Below the pieces are notes generated by a model, which saw nothing but the letters and a program-made list of their open reading frames with translations, did not search any database and was not told the origin of the DNA. The position numbers and the translations under genes were made by a program. Source: a virus. Taken from it: DNA of 64,000 nucleotides. The DNA lies in the IMG/VR virus record IMGVR_UViG_3300033148_003591, positions 37,996 to 101,995 of that record; one strand, given 5' to 3'. Shown one piece after another: positions 49,115-56,926 of this stretch; the stretch's first letter is position 1; every line of letters starts with the position of its first letter.

Positions 49115-49387
49115 TTACTTATCCTTTAAATAACTGTTAATAAAATTCCTCTTTGCACCATTAAGAGTTTTAAATTGTTTTACATATTGACTATCTTTCA
49201 TTGGAAATTCACAACGCCATCCTCTTTTAGCTACCCATGAATATAATCCTCTATCAGCAGCAATGTAAGTATCAAGTGGGTTCTGGTCAAATTCTACTGA
49301 TGTTAATCCTAAATCATACTCTTTGAGATTTATTATTTCATCTACTTTAGCACTCATAATTCGTTCAATTAAATTTGTATAGTCCAT
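49115..49387 (-). CDS. Hypothetical protein
   Basis: 90 residues: EYDLGLTSVEFDQNPLDTY, then Trp/Arg-rich AADRGLYSWVAKRGWRCEF. Good GGAGG site inside the preceding gene's end. No motif. Confidence 0.45.
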   Translation of the reverse strand: MDYTNLIERIMSAKVDEIINLKEYDLGLTSVEFDQNPLDTYIAADRGLYSWVAKRGWRCEFPMKDSQYVKQFKTLNGAKRNFINSYLKDK

Positions 49388-49389
49388 AT

Positions 49390-49560
49390 TTACTCCTCCT
49401 TAATTATGCTTAATAATAAATCTCCGGCATCGTACAATCCAAATTTATTAGCTATTAATTTTAAAAAATATAATTGGTCATTTAAAGAATATTGCCTTTG
49501 TTGTAATTGTTTTAGATTATTAAAATTTTTCATAAATTCTACATCATCTGCAATTTTCAT
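49390..49560 (-). CDS. Small helical hypothetical protein
   Basis: 56 residues, Asn/Gln/Leu-rich helix (NNLKQLQQRQYSLNDQLY). Start overlaps the upstream stop by 4 nt; AGGAG supplied by the upstream gene end. Unknown. Confidence 0.5.
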   Translation of the reverse strand: MKIADDVEFMKNFNNLKQLQQRQYSLNDQLYFLKLIANKFGLYDAGDLLLSIIKEE

Positions 49561-49691
49561 TCTTGCTCCTTAATTATATTATTTAAAAATTTATCAAAAA
49601 TAATTTTATCAACTAAATCTTTTAGTGCTTCTAATTCACTAATTTCAAATTTATAAAGTCGTTTATATAACATTTTCTCATCTGGTGTCAT
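49557..49691 (-). CDS. Very small hypothetical protein
   Basis: 44 residues, helical and acidic (KFEISELEALKDLVDKII). ATG 49691 overlaps the previous stop by 1 nt and its stop overlaps the next start by 4 nt. Unknown. Confidence 0.5.
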   Translation of the reverse strand: MTPDEKMLYKRLYKFEISELEALKDLVDKIIFDKFLNNIIKEQE

Positions 49692-49837
49692 TATTTTTCC
49701 TCTTCTAAAGAAGTTTTTATTACACCATCATAATCATCCCATGCATTATCAGCAACTCTACAAGCATTATCGTGATGTACAATATGTTCTTTTATTTTCC
49801 TACTGCCATCTTTGAAATAAATAGTTACTCGATACAT
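49691..49837 (-). CDS. Very small hypothetical protein
   Basis: 48 residues: strand start (YRVTIYFKDGSRKIKEH), then CRVADNAWDDYDG and an acidic tail. 1-nt overlaps on both sides. Unknown. Confidence 0.5.
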   Translation of the reverse strand: MYRVTIYFKDGSRKIKEHIVHHDNACRVADNAWDDYDGVIKTSLEEEK

Positions 49838-50007
49838 TATATCTCCTCTATTTCTTGAATATGATATTCACTTCTATTAGCTATTTGTTTAGCTTTTTCT
49901 ATCGCCAAATGGTCAGTGGTAGCTTTTACTTTAATTATAATTGGAGAAGAACATAATATAAAACCATTTGAACCAAAACTATATCCCTTTATTGTATATT
50001 TATACAT
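49837..50007 (-). CDS. Small hypothetical protein
   Basis: 56 residues, strand then helix (YKYTIKGYSFGSNGFIL ... LAIEKAKQIANRS), a pattern like small KTSC/DpnD-type folds. GGAGG before ATG 50007. Unknown. Confidence 0.5.
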   Translation of the reverse strand: MYKYTIKGYSFGSNGFILCSSPIIIKVKATTDHLAIEKAKQIANRSEYHIQEIEEI

Positions 50008-50010
50008 TAT

Positions 50011-50475
50011 TTACCTCCAGATAATTTCATCAATACCTTCTTTAATTGTGGGTTTTTCATATTGTTTTTTAAATTTATTATAAACCATTGTCCATACATT
50101 ACTACCTTGCCCATGAGTAACTTTCAACTTTCTTCTTAATGTTTCCTTTAAAGATATTTTTGGTAAAACTATTACCGTGATTTTATAATTATAAAATTTC
50201 GCCAAAGCAATATATTTCCTCCTACTTAATTTATTGATTCCTACTTCATCAACTATTATCGGCATAACGCTACACATATATGCTTCTAAAATAGCAATTT
50301 CAGATTCATGTATCAAAGGCTCATTTTCTTCTTCAAATCTATAATTTCCTCCGCCAATCATATATCTTAATGCATCTCTTGAAATAACATAATATCCTTT
50401 TTTAACATATTCTTTTGCTAATGTAGATTTACCTGTTCCAATATTACCAGTTAATATAATTAAATGATTATTCAT
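50011..50475 (-). CDS. P-loop kinase, polynucleotide-kinase-like
   Basis: 154 residues. Walker A TGNIGTGKSTLAKEY at residues about 9-23, Asp-rich ISRDALRYMIGG (substrate Asp), IIVDEVGINKLSRRKY, and the LID-type basic stretch LKETLRRKLK. Matches the kinase domain of T4 PNK-like AAA_33 proteins, without a phosphatase domain. With the RNA ligase could form an RNA-repair pair. Start 4 nt after the integrase stop. Confidence 0.65.
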   Translation of the reverse strand: MNNHLIILTGNIGTGKSTLAKEYVKKGYYVISRDALRYMIGGGNYRFEEENEPLIHESEIAILEAYMCSVMPIIVDEVGINKLSRRKYIALAKFYNYKITVIVLPKISLKETLRRKLKVTHGQGSNVWTMVYNKFKKQYEKPTIKEGIDEIIWR

Positions 50476-50478
50476 ATT

Positions 50479-51303
50479 TTATTTACCTTTCATTTTAGTA
50501 GCATATTCATCTTCAATTTCTTTCATTGAAATCTTTAAATAGTTATTCCAAATTGTTTCTGGTGTTATGCCTATTATTTTTGCTATCTTTTCAACTTCCC
50601 ATTTACAATCATGATAAAGATAATTTATAGCACTACCTCTAAATATATGCGGATGCAAATGAATATCTGAAACCATTCCATCTAATCTATTGAGCAGATT
50701 TTTTAGTGTGGTTTGTTTCAAATTAAAAGCATTATCTATTTCTTCTGTTGTATCGAAATAATTAACTATATATTTTATTGCTGTCTTTGGAAAAAATATC
50801 TTTTTATTAAATTTATTTTTCTTAACATATACTGTTGTATATCCGTAATCTTCTTTAAACACAAAATTACTCCTATGCAAATTCATGTAGTCCTGTAATC
50901 TTAAACCAGTATAGAACATAAAAATTAAAATAGCCTTTGTTTGATATGTATCATGAAAATCACCAATATCTACACTTCCAAATATATCATTGATTAAATA
51001 ATCATACGTTACTACTTGTTTAGTATCATTTTTAATTTTCTTTATTTCTTTTGGAATTTTAATATCTAATTTTCTAAAACCAACATAATGCCGGAGCGAG
51101 TTTAATATTACATTAATGTAACTAGGACAATGATTTTCTTTTAGCATAAGATAATAATTATCCACTCGTTCTTGTGATATACATTCATGGTGTTTAAAAA
51201 AGGTTTCTACATTATTCACATATGTTGATACACTACCTTTACTTAATGAAAAATCTGGATTGCACGTTAAATAATACTGAAAATCTTTTTTGTCTTCAAA
51301 CAT
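50479..51303 (-). CDS. Tyrosine recombinase/integrase
   Basis: 274 residues. Core-binding SAM-like N-terminal domain (about 1-90), then the catalytic domain: TGLRLQDYM (Arg 135), a Lys in VYVKKNKFNKK, LHPHIFRGSAINYLY (His 219, Arg 222) and TPETIWNNYLK (Tyr 255 nucleophile). The usual His/Trp of the Gly-His box is replaced by Ile-Thr. Might integrate the phage or resolve genome multimers. A tRNA-His gene ends 22 bases upstream; no core attP repeat was identified. Confidence 0.85.
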   Translation of the reverse strand: MFEDKKDFQYYLTCNPDFSLSKGSVSTYVNNVETFFKHHECISQERVDNYYLMLKENHCPSYINVILNSLRHYVGFRKLDIKIPKEIKKIKNDTKQVVTYDYLINDIFGSVDIGDFHDTYQTKAILIFMFYTGLRLQDYMNLHRSNFVFKEDYGYTTVYVKKNKFNKKIFFPKTAIKYIVNYFDTTEEIDNAFNLKQTTLKNLLNRLDGMVSDIHLHPHIFRGSAINYLYHDCKWEVEKIAKIIGITPETIWNNYLKISMKEIEDEYATKMKGK

Positions 51304-51324
51304 TTTATTTCCTCTATAAATTTA

Positions 51325-51400
51325 TGGGGTGTCCGAGGGAATTTGAATCCCTAATCTTTAGAGCCACAATCTAATGCTTTACCAATTAAGCTACGGACAC
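51325..51400 (-). tRNA. tRNA-His (GTG anticodon), 3' CCA encoded
   Basis: 76 nt, perfect 7-bp acceptor stem (GTGTCCG/CGGACAC), D stem GCTT/AAGC, anticodon stem TTAGA/TCTAA with anticodon GTG (reads CAC/CAU), T stem AGGGA/TCCCT with loop TTCAAAT, discriminator C73 and encoded CCA. The base before G1 is T on the - strand, so the normal extra G-1 of bacterial tRNA-His is not encoded, although C73 is present. Lies between the early promoter at 51453 and the recombinase gene. Confidence 0.9.
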
Positions 51401-51452
51401 AGATTAAATGTAAACCAATTTGGAATACATTCTTATTTTTCTCCTTACTTAA

Positions 51453-51480
51453 AGTATATCACAAAATCACGTTTTGTCAA
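51453..51480 (-). promoter_or_regulatory. Early sigma70-like promoter for tRNA-His and recombinase
   Basis: - strand: CCTTGACA (-35 at 51475-51480), 16-bp spacer, TGA then TATACT (-10 at 51453-51458), then TTAAGTAAGGAG as in the promoter at 25650. It lies inside the last codons of the gene at 51467. After the AAGGAG comes a mini ORF of 8 codons (MYSKLVYI) just before the tRNA. Confidence 0.85.
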
Positions 51481-51913
51481 GGAATTTCTCTAAATATTTC
51501 CATTTTTCTTCATCCGGTAAAATAACTATTTGTTGAAGATGATATTCCCAATTACCAGTATTAATTGTTGGATTTAATTCGTACATACAAAAACTACTAA
51601 CCATTGTCTGTCCAAATTTTTTAAGTTCTTCCATTTGCATTTCTGAAATATCATCCTTTAATTCATTTAAATTATTTCTTATTTTATTTGAGTCACACCA
51701 AATAGAACCATCTGTTATTTTCTGTTTTCCATCACCCCAAATAGCTTTAGCAAATTCATGTGTTGAAACACAAGCGAACCAAATTCCATCTTCTATTATT
51801 TTATTTATAGACCACATCTTCTCTGAAAAACACATATCATTCCAACCTTTTTGTGAGCATCCGTTTAAAATAGCTTTATCTATCATCTTTATTAATATCT
51901 CTGCTTTATTCAT
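51467..51913 (-). CDS. Hypothetical protein of the HEFAKAIWG/WxxHLQQI family
   Basis: 148 residues from ATG 51913 (GGAGA upstream; an in-frame TTG lies 12 nt before it). Shares THEFAKAIWGDG, NWEYHLQQIV and KYLEKFL with the shorter paralogue at 19494. Extra central part contains CFSEKMWS. Its final codons overlap the early promoter at 51453. Function unknown. Confidence 0.6.
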   Translation of the reverse strand: MNKAEILIKMIDKAILNGCSQKGWNDMCFSEKMWSINKIIEDGIWFACVSTHEFAKAIWGDGKQKITDGSIWCDSNKIRNNLNELKDDISEMQMEELKKFGQTMVSSFCMYELNPTINTGNWEYHLQQIVILPDEEKWKYLEKFLDKT

Positions 51914-53102
51914 TATCTTCTCCAATCTTTAAATGAGGAATTATAAATAGGCATAATGATGTACAAATACTTGCAATTATCACATTTGTATTATACCCAA
52001 AATTATCATAAATTATCCCACCAATTGCACTTCCTATTTTACTGGCTAAATTATTAGCTGAAGTAACTAACGCATAAAATAGAGCCTCACTTCCTGTTGG
52101 TAATATTTTCACCATAAAACTCATTACCGCTAAAAACGAAATCCCTTCAAATGCACCGAACAATAAACTATAATAAATAAGAAACCATTTATTAGGAATA
52201 TATAAATAAAATAAATTAGTTATCGCTCCAAAAATTATTGTAAAATATAACATCTTTTTCAATGGAAAATTATGTGCTTTCCAATAATACAATCCATACC
52301 CAACCAACCCAATCACAGTTCCAATAACTCCAACATAACCTAAAAATATTTTACCTATAAATAATTCTTCTCTGCATTTTATCATTAAAGCTGTACCAAA
52401 TCCAGGGCTAAATCTCAGTAAAACCAAAAATGCCAAACCAAGTAAAAAATCCTTGTTCTTCAAATACTTAAACACACTCCACGTAAATTTTTTAACCTCT
52501 TTAATTGGTTGTTCAAAATACTTTGTTTTAAGGTAAATTAAAGCACTTATTGGTATTATTAAGCAGATAGCATAGGCTACCTTATAATTTAGCGGTGTGG
52601 GCAGTGTAGAGGCTAAATATGCACCTAATAGTGATACTACAAGACTGCAAATAGCTAGTGCACTCCACTGCACGGACTGGATTTTGCCCTTTAAATTATG
52701 CTTCCGTTCAAGTATACACATCTGTTTATCATTGGCTACATCTGCCAAAGCAATGCCTATATTAATTAATAATCCGGTAATAATAAGACTGATTAAATTT
52801 AACCCAAAAATAACAATATAAATTATACAAGCTATAATTAGCCAATAAGCAATATACAAATAGTATTTAGATAAATACCCCTTTATGGGTCTATAATCAT
52901 TAAGGTAGCCCCATATAACTTTTGTATACCACGCTAAACCAGTTATTAATCCAATCACCCCTAATGTGGTCGCAGAAAGACCCCATGATTCTCTAAGAAG
53001 GTAATATAAGCATTGGTCTGGTAATCCAGATAATCCTTGATTAGAATAACATATCACAAAAAATAAAAATGTCCAAAATGGAATTTTGTATTCCTTTTTC
53101 AT
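51906..53102 (-). CDS. MFS/BT1-like 12-helix transporter
   Basis: 398 residues with about twelve transmembrane helices and a central basic loop (LKTKYFEQPIKEVKKF). Start helix WTFLFFVICYSNQGLSG, later ALADVANDKQMC and RFSPGFGTALMIKCREEL, and a final Gly-rich pair of helices (SKIGSAIGGIIYDNFG). The layout and the PGFGTA motif resemble BT1/folate-biopterin or PucC-like members of the major facilitator superfamily. A full transporter gene is very rare in phages. Substrate unknown; it shares the operon with a B12-radical SAM protein. Confidence 0.65.
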   Translation of the reverse strand: MKKEYKIPFWTFLFFVICYSNQGLSGLPDQCLYYLLRESWGLSATTLGVIGLITGLAWYTKVIWGYLNDYRPIKGYLSKYYLYIAYWLIIACIIYIVIFGLNLISLIITGLLINIGIALADVANDKQMCILERKHNLKGKIQSVQWSALAICSLVVSLLGAYLASTLPTPLNYKVAYAICLIIPISALIYLKTKYFEQPIKEVKKFTWSVFKYLKNKDFLLGLAFLVLLRFSPGFGTALMIKCREELFIGKIFLGYVGVIGTVIGLVGYGLYYWKAHNFPLKKMLYFTIIFGAITNLFYLYIPNKWFLIYYSLLFGAFEGISFLAVMSFMVKILPTGSEALFYALVTSANNLASKIGSAIGGIIYDNFGYNTNVIIASICTSLCLFIIPHLKIGEDNE

Positions 53103-53103
53103 A

Positions 53104-53871
53104 TCATCTCCTACTCTTTCTTACCATTTGGCTAAATTCGTCAATTATAGTATTGGTATCATTCATAAAGCATTTAAAATCTAAATACTCATGATATACA
53201 GATTTACCTAAAGTTTTATCCAAAATATGATTTACCTGCATCATACATAAACTAAAATTGACTTTCTCGAATGGATGTCCTATAACAAATAAATGAATAT
53301 AATGACCTAATAAATTAATCAATGTACCCTGAAATGGTCTACAATACCACCACATATTACCATTTGCTCGGTCTTTAATAAGTGCTTTTATTTGTAACAT
53401 TAAATTACTCATTAAAATTAAATAATATTTAACATTCTCGTTAGCCGGTAGTTCTAATGATAAACCATTATGTGTATTTGATATCCGATGCCATGCAAAT
53501 CCATGTATTCCATTTATTGTTGGTCGAATAATATCTCCAAATTTTAATTTATATTTTTTCAATTCTTTATTATACCATTCTTTTTTTAAACATGGTCTCT
53601 GTAAATTAATATGAAACTCAGGCTCATCCCTTAATGCATTAATTACAGGTCTATTTAATACAGGTGTTTTTGTATAACCTTTATAACCTCGCTCAGTCAT
53701 AGCCCTATGTTGTGCTTTTAAAGAATCTCTAAACCATATATAATTAGCCGATTCACTAAGTGTATTATTAATATCTGTATTAAGATATTGTTCAAATAAT
53801 GCTCGTGCATCTAATATATTCATGACATAATTTTGATTAATTTTCTTTTGATAAAATTTAGTTATCTTCAT
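53104..53871 (-). CDS. Unknown protein with possible degenerate Fic-like motif
   Basis: 255 residues, helical. The segment LLGHYIHLFVIGHPFEKVNF resembles the Fic/Doc region (helix, then HPF-x-D-G-N-G-R), but Asp-Gly and Gly-Arg are replaced (HPFEKVNFS), so AMP-transferase activity would not be expected. N-terminal LDARALFEQYLN and WFRDSLKAQHRAMTERGYKG are not recognised. Start overlaps the B12-radical SAM gene stop by 4 nt (ATGA), so both are made together. The Fic link is a weak inference. Confidence 0.4.
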   Translation of the reverse strand: MKITKFYQKKINQNYVMNILDARALFEQYLNTDINNTLSESANYIWFRDSLKAQHRAMTERGYKGYTKTPVLNRPVINALRDEPEFHINLQRPCLKKEWYNKELKKYKLKFGDIIRPTINGIHGFAWHRISNTHNGLSLELPANENVKYYLILMSNLMLQIKALIKDRANGNMWWYCRPFQGTLINLLGHYIHLFVIGHPFEKVNFSLCMMQVNHILDKTLGKSVYHEYLDFKCFMNDTNTIIDEFSQMVRKSRR

Positions 53872-55451
53872 TTTGCCTCATATCTTTTTATTTCATTTAA
53901 TAATATTTTATTAGTATCATCTATTATCTTTTTCTTAATATTTATTTTAATTTTATTAATTAATTCATGGCGAGCATTTCTGAAAAAATCAATTGGTTTA
54001 TTATCAAATCTAAAAATTAATTCACGAATTAAATTAATCTGTAATATATTATGTACAACATGTATATCATGCAATATATTATTACCATTATCATTTCTAC
54101 TCATTCTATTGGAGCGTGATTTTAATTTGGCTAAATACATTATTGACCCAACTTCATTTTCTAACGATTTAATTACATTTATAATAGATTGTATTTTTTT
54201 ATTTTTATATGAAACGTCATACAATAATGTCTCACTATTATATCCAATTATTAAATTTTCTTTTAAACATTTATTAAAAAATTGTGTTCCTTTTTGGATT
54301 TTAAGTTGATTTAATGGATAACTCATTGCATCATACAAATCTAAATCGTCTACAAAATTTATAGTTTCCATTACTTCTTCTGGTGTTACAAACGGGTCAA
54401 ACATAATTACACCTATAGAAATTTCTTTCCATATTTTTTTAATACGTTTAATAGCTTCATAATTTTCAATTGGTAATATACCTTTATTATATCGTTTTAA
54501 TTGTGTTTTAGAATTTGTTTCAATACCTAAAAATGGCAAATTAAATCCGGCTTTCTTCATAACATTTAAAACTGTTAAATTAAAATTGTTCTCATCATCA
54601 GACATATTTGATTTAAATACATCATCTGCTCTTAAAGAAAATGCAATATTTATATCATAAGTATTTTTGATAAGTTCATAGCATAATTTAATCATCCTGT
54701 TCTTGGCTATTTTTCCAATTGGTGTTGCTCCTCCTAATACACATGGGTCGGTAATTGATATATCTTTATATCCTAATTGTTTAGCATATTTTAATTCTTG
54801 TAAAAATATATCACTATTTAATAACTCGAATTTATGAAAACGATTTGGGTCTTTAAAACAATAACTACATGCACCCCATCCACATCCTCTTGATGTCCAT
54901 AATAAAATATCTCCTTTATAATCTATGGTTTTATTTAATGATTCCTTATTTACAGGAATAATATTAATCAAATTTGTTTTGACTGATTTATTCATTTGTA
55001 ATTTATTATCATAATAAACTATTCCACGTATTTCTGATATTTTAATTTGATTTTTAATATACTTTATGTAATCTATAATTGTATTTTCTCCTTCACCAAT
55101 AGCCATAATTAAATTATTGTATTTATTTAAAATATTTTCATAACTATTAGATATTAAATTTCCGCCAACAATAATTTTTCTATTTTTTAAATAATCTTTT
55201 AATAAGCGGTGATTTAAAAATTTAAACAATTCATTTTGCGATTCAAGTTGAGCCGAAATGCCTATAAAATCATAATTATTTTTGGATATATGTATTAATA
55301 AATCATCAAATTTTGTATACTGATTGTCAATCAAATCAATTCGGGCATCGGAATAAACAGAACGAATAGCACAGTCTATGCGATTCAATCCCAATGGATA
55401 ACTAAATTGTTGATGTCTTTTTGATGGAAAACTTATTAATAGAATTCTCAC
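53868..55451 (-). CDS. B12-binding radical SAM protein
   Basis: 527 residues, GTG start with AGGAG 6 nt ahead. N-terminal B12-type Rossmann part (RILLISFPSKRHQQFSYPLG ... FIGISAQLESQNE ... KIIVGGNLISNS ... AIGEGENTI). The cluster motif is RGCGWGACSYC (CX4CX2C, a known variant in this group), followed by SITDPCVLGG and LGIETNSKTQLKRYNKG in the barrel. The C-terminal 150 residues are unknown and helical. Possibly methylates or rearranges an unactivated carbon; substrate unknown. Neighbours: transporter and membrane proteins. Confidence 0.78.
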   Translation of the reverse strand: MRILLISFPSKRHQQFSYPLGLNRIDCAIRSVYSDARIDLIDNQYTKFDDLLIHISKNNYDFIGISAQLESQNELFKFLNHRLLKDYLKNRKIIVGGNLISNSYENILNKYNNLIMAIGEGENTIIDYIKYIKNQIKISEIRGIVYYDNKLQMNKSVKTNLINIIPVNKESLNKTIDYKGDILLWTSRGCGWGACSYCFKDPNRFHKFELLNSDIFLQELKYAKQLGYKDISITDPCVLGGATPIGKIAKNRMIKLCYELIKNTYDINIAFSLRADDVFKSNMSDDENNFNLTVLNVMKKAGFNLPFLGIETNSKTQLKRYNKGILPIENYEAIKRIKKIWKEISIGVIMFDPFVTPEEVMETINFVDDLDLYDAMSYPLNQLKIQKGTQFFNKCLKENLIIGYNSETLLYDVSYKNKKIQSIINVIKSLENEVGSIMYLAKLKSRSNRMSRNDNGNNILHDIHVVHNILQINLIRELIFRFDNKPIDFFRNARHELINKIKINIKKKIIDDTNKILLNEIKRYEAK

Positions 55452-55462
55452 TATATCTCCTA

Positions 55463-56017
55463 TTATTTAATTAACCATAATATAAACCCCATACCCAATA
55501 TACCTTCTACTATTTTCCATGAATCTAAAATATAAGTCTTTGCTATTTTATTGAATACTCTTAATTGTAGATATTTTGCAAATGGGAATACTACAAATCC
55601 CAACAAAGCAATAGTTAAATATACAATAGGACATTTATTAGGGTGTAATATCATGTACGGAAATAAATAATAACTCATACTTACAAATCCTAAATAAACA
55701 TATCTTTCTTTAACAGGTGTAACATTCGGATAAGTTTTTAAATTCAATTTAACTCTGGCGATATAATTACCATTAATGTCTCCACAGGTTTCTCCGTATC
55801 CTAGTGCGCTTTCTAATGTTGTTAAAACAACTACCACAAACATAGGATTAATATTAAACACTGATTGTTCTGTAAACCATAAACAATATAACCCCACAAT
55901 CATAAACGCTGATAAGAACGCTCTAAAATATCCATGTACCAAGTTAGGTACACTATACCCCCTCCACATCCAAATTAATCCACATATAATTGAAAATAAT
56001 AATAATTTAATAATCAT
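55463..56017 (-). CDS. Multi-helix membrane protein
   Basis: 184 residues, about five transmembrane helices (LLLFSIICGLIWMWRGY, YFRAFLSAFMIVGLYCLW, FVVVVLTTLESALGYG, YLTIALLGFVVFPFA and GILGMGFILWLI) and short loops. A GYGETCGDINGNY loop is notable but not assigned. Probably part of the same membrane-associated module as the transporter and B12-radical SAM protein. Confidence 0.55.
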   Translation of the reverse strand: MIIKLLLFSIICGLIWMWRGYSVPNLVHGYFRAFLSAFMIVGLYCLWFTEQSVFNINPMFVVVVLTTLESALGYGETCGDINGNYIARVKLNLKTYPNVTPVKERYVYLGFVSMSYYLFPYMILHPNKCPIVYLTIALLGFVVFPFAKYLQLRVFNKIAKTYILDSWKIVEGILGMGFILWLIK

Positions 56018-56026
56018 AAATTCTCC

Positions 56027-56104
56027 TTAATTAAAAATTTCCGGTATAAAAATTACTACAAACAATAAACCAAAACATATGATAAGCATTATTGTTTCTA
56101 CCAT
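56027..56104 (-). CDS. 25-residue membrane peptide
   Basis: Encodes a single hydrophobic helix (ETIMLIICFGLLFVVIF), with a strong GGAGG 8 nt before ATG 56104. Very short, but clear site and position in the cluster support it. Confidence 0.4.
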   Translation of the reverse strand: MVETIMLIICFGLLFVVIFIPEIFN

Positions 56105-56119
56105 ATATATTCCTCCATT

Positions 56120-56260
56120 TTAAATATCATCAATTTCTTTTTGTGATTGACGTTTATTTTTATTACGGTTATATTTCTTCTTACTTTTCTTAATTTTTTC
56201 CACTGGATTTATAGTCCAAGTCTTTCTTACTTTTTTATTAAAATCATAATTAGTGGTCAT
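56120..56260 (-). CDS. Small basic hypothetical protein
   Basis: 46 residues from ATG 56260, overlapping the upstream stop by 4 nt. Lys/Asn-rich (KKSKKKYNRNKNKRQ). Possibly disordered and nucleic-acid or membrane-surface binding. Unknown. Confidence 0.5.
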   Translation of the reverse strand: MTTNYDFNKKVRKTWTINPVEKIKKSKKKYNRNKNKRQSQKEIDDI

Positions 56261-56694
56261 AATGCTCTTCCAATAATAATCAAATAAGTTCCTGTTAAAA
56301 TAAACGCCCAATAATCAATAGGAACACCTAAAAACCATTTCTTATGCCAACGAACCTTTTGTTTAAAAAATTTCTTTATATCATAATAAGGATTAACAAC
56401 AAACCATAAAAAATCTTCTACAATTAAATAATTTAAAAGTGCTCCTATACATATTAATTCCTTACCAAGTGTCCAAGCATTAAATAAGAAATATCCGTGA
56501 AATACTAAACAAAATATTAACACCATAAATGTGTGATATCCAGTAATGCATTTTCCATTAAAAACTTTTTTATAAGGAATAGATATACGCCAGGTAGGAA
56601 GATTCTTAGCCCATCCACCTGTCTCTCCTTCAATTTCTGATTCAAAAAGTGCATGAAGAATTGCTAATACAAATAAATATATGATATATTTCAT
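56257..56694 (-). CDS. Conserved-looking membrane protein
   Basis: 145 residues, four hydrophobic segments, with ILHALFESEIEGETGGWAKN (charged residues inside a helix-loop), IVEDFLWFVVNPYYDIKKFF and VRWHKKWFLGVPIDYW. The conserved His, Glu and Asp-Trp pattern suggests a membrane enzyme or metal site, but the family is not recognised. Part of the 51.5-58 kb cluster. Confidence 0.55.
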   Translation of the reverse strand: MKYIIYLFVLAILHALFESEIEGETGGWAKNLPTWRISIPYKKVFNGKCITGYHTFMVLIFCLVFHGYFLFNAWTLGKELICIGALLNYLIVEDFLWFVVNPYYDIKKFFKQKVRWHKKWFLGVPIDYWAFILTGTYLIIIGRAL

Positions 56695-56695
56695 A

Positions 56696-56914
56696 CTATC
56701 TATTCCTTTTAATTTTGTTTTTTCGTTCTTCTATATAATCAGATAAATTTAAACACAATTCAATACCTCCAATATAAATAAATAGACACCCAAAACTCAT
56801 ATTAAATATTAAAGGAAAGGGTATAGGTTCACTTGCCCCATATTTAATAAGTACACTACTTAATAATACTGCACCTACAATTAGACAGCATAAACTTTCT
56901 TTTACATTAAACAT
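56696..56914 (-). CDS. Small membrane protein
   Basis: 72 residues with two hydrophobic helices (CCLIVGAVLLSSVLIK and LIFNMSFGCLFIYIGGI) and a basic C-terminal tail. One base upstream of the next gene. Unknown. Confidence 0.5.
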   Translation of the reverse strand: MFNVKESLCCLIVGAVLLSSVLIKYGASEPIPFPLIFNMSFGCLFIYIGGIELCLNLSDYIEERKNKIKRNR

Positions 56915-56926
56915 AATTAAAACTCC

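Noticed and set aside
51301-51480. Prophage attachment site at tRNA-His
   Set aside because: Genes on both sides look phage-like and no duplicated core sequence was found.
53833-54309. 158-codon open frame on the + strand
   Set aside because: Lies entirely antisense to the B12-radical SAM gene, is hydrophobic from reverse-complemented codons, and has no ribosome site.
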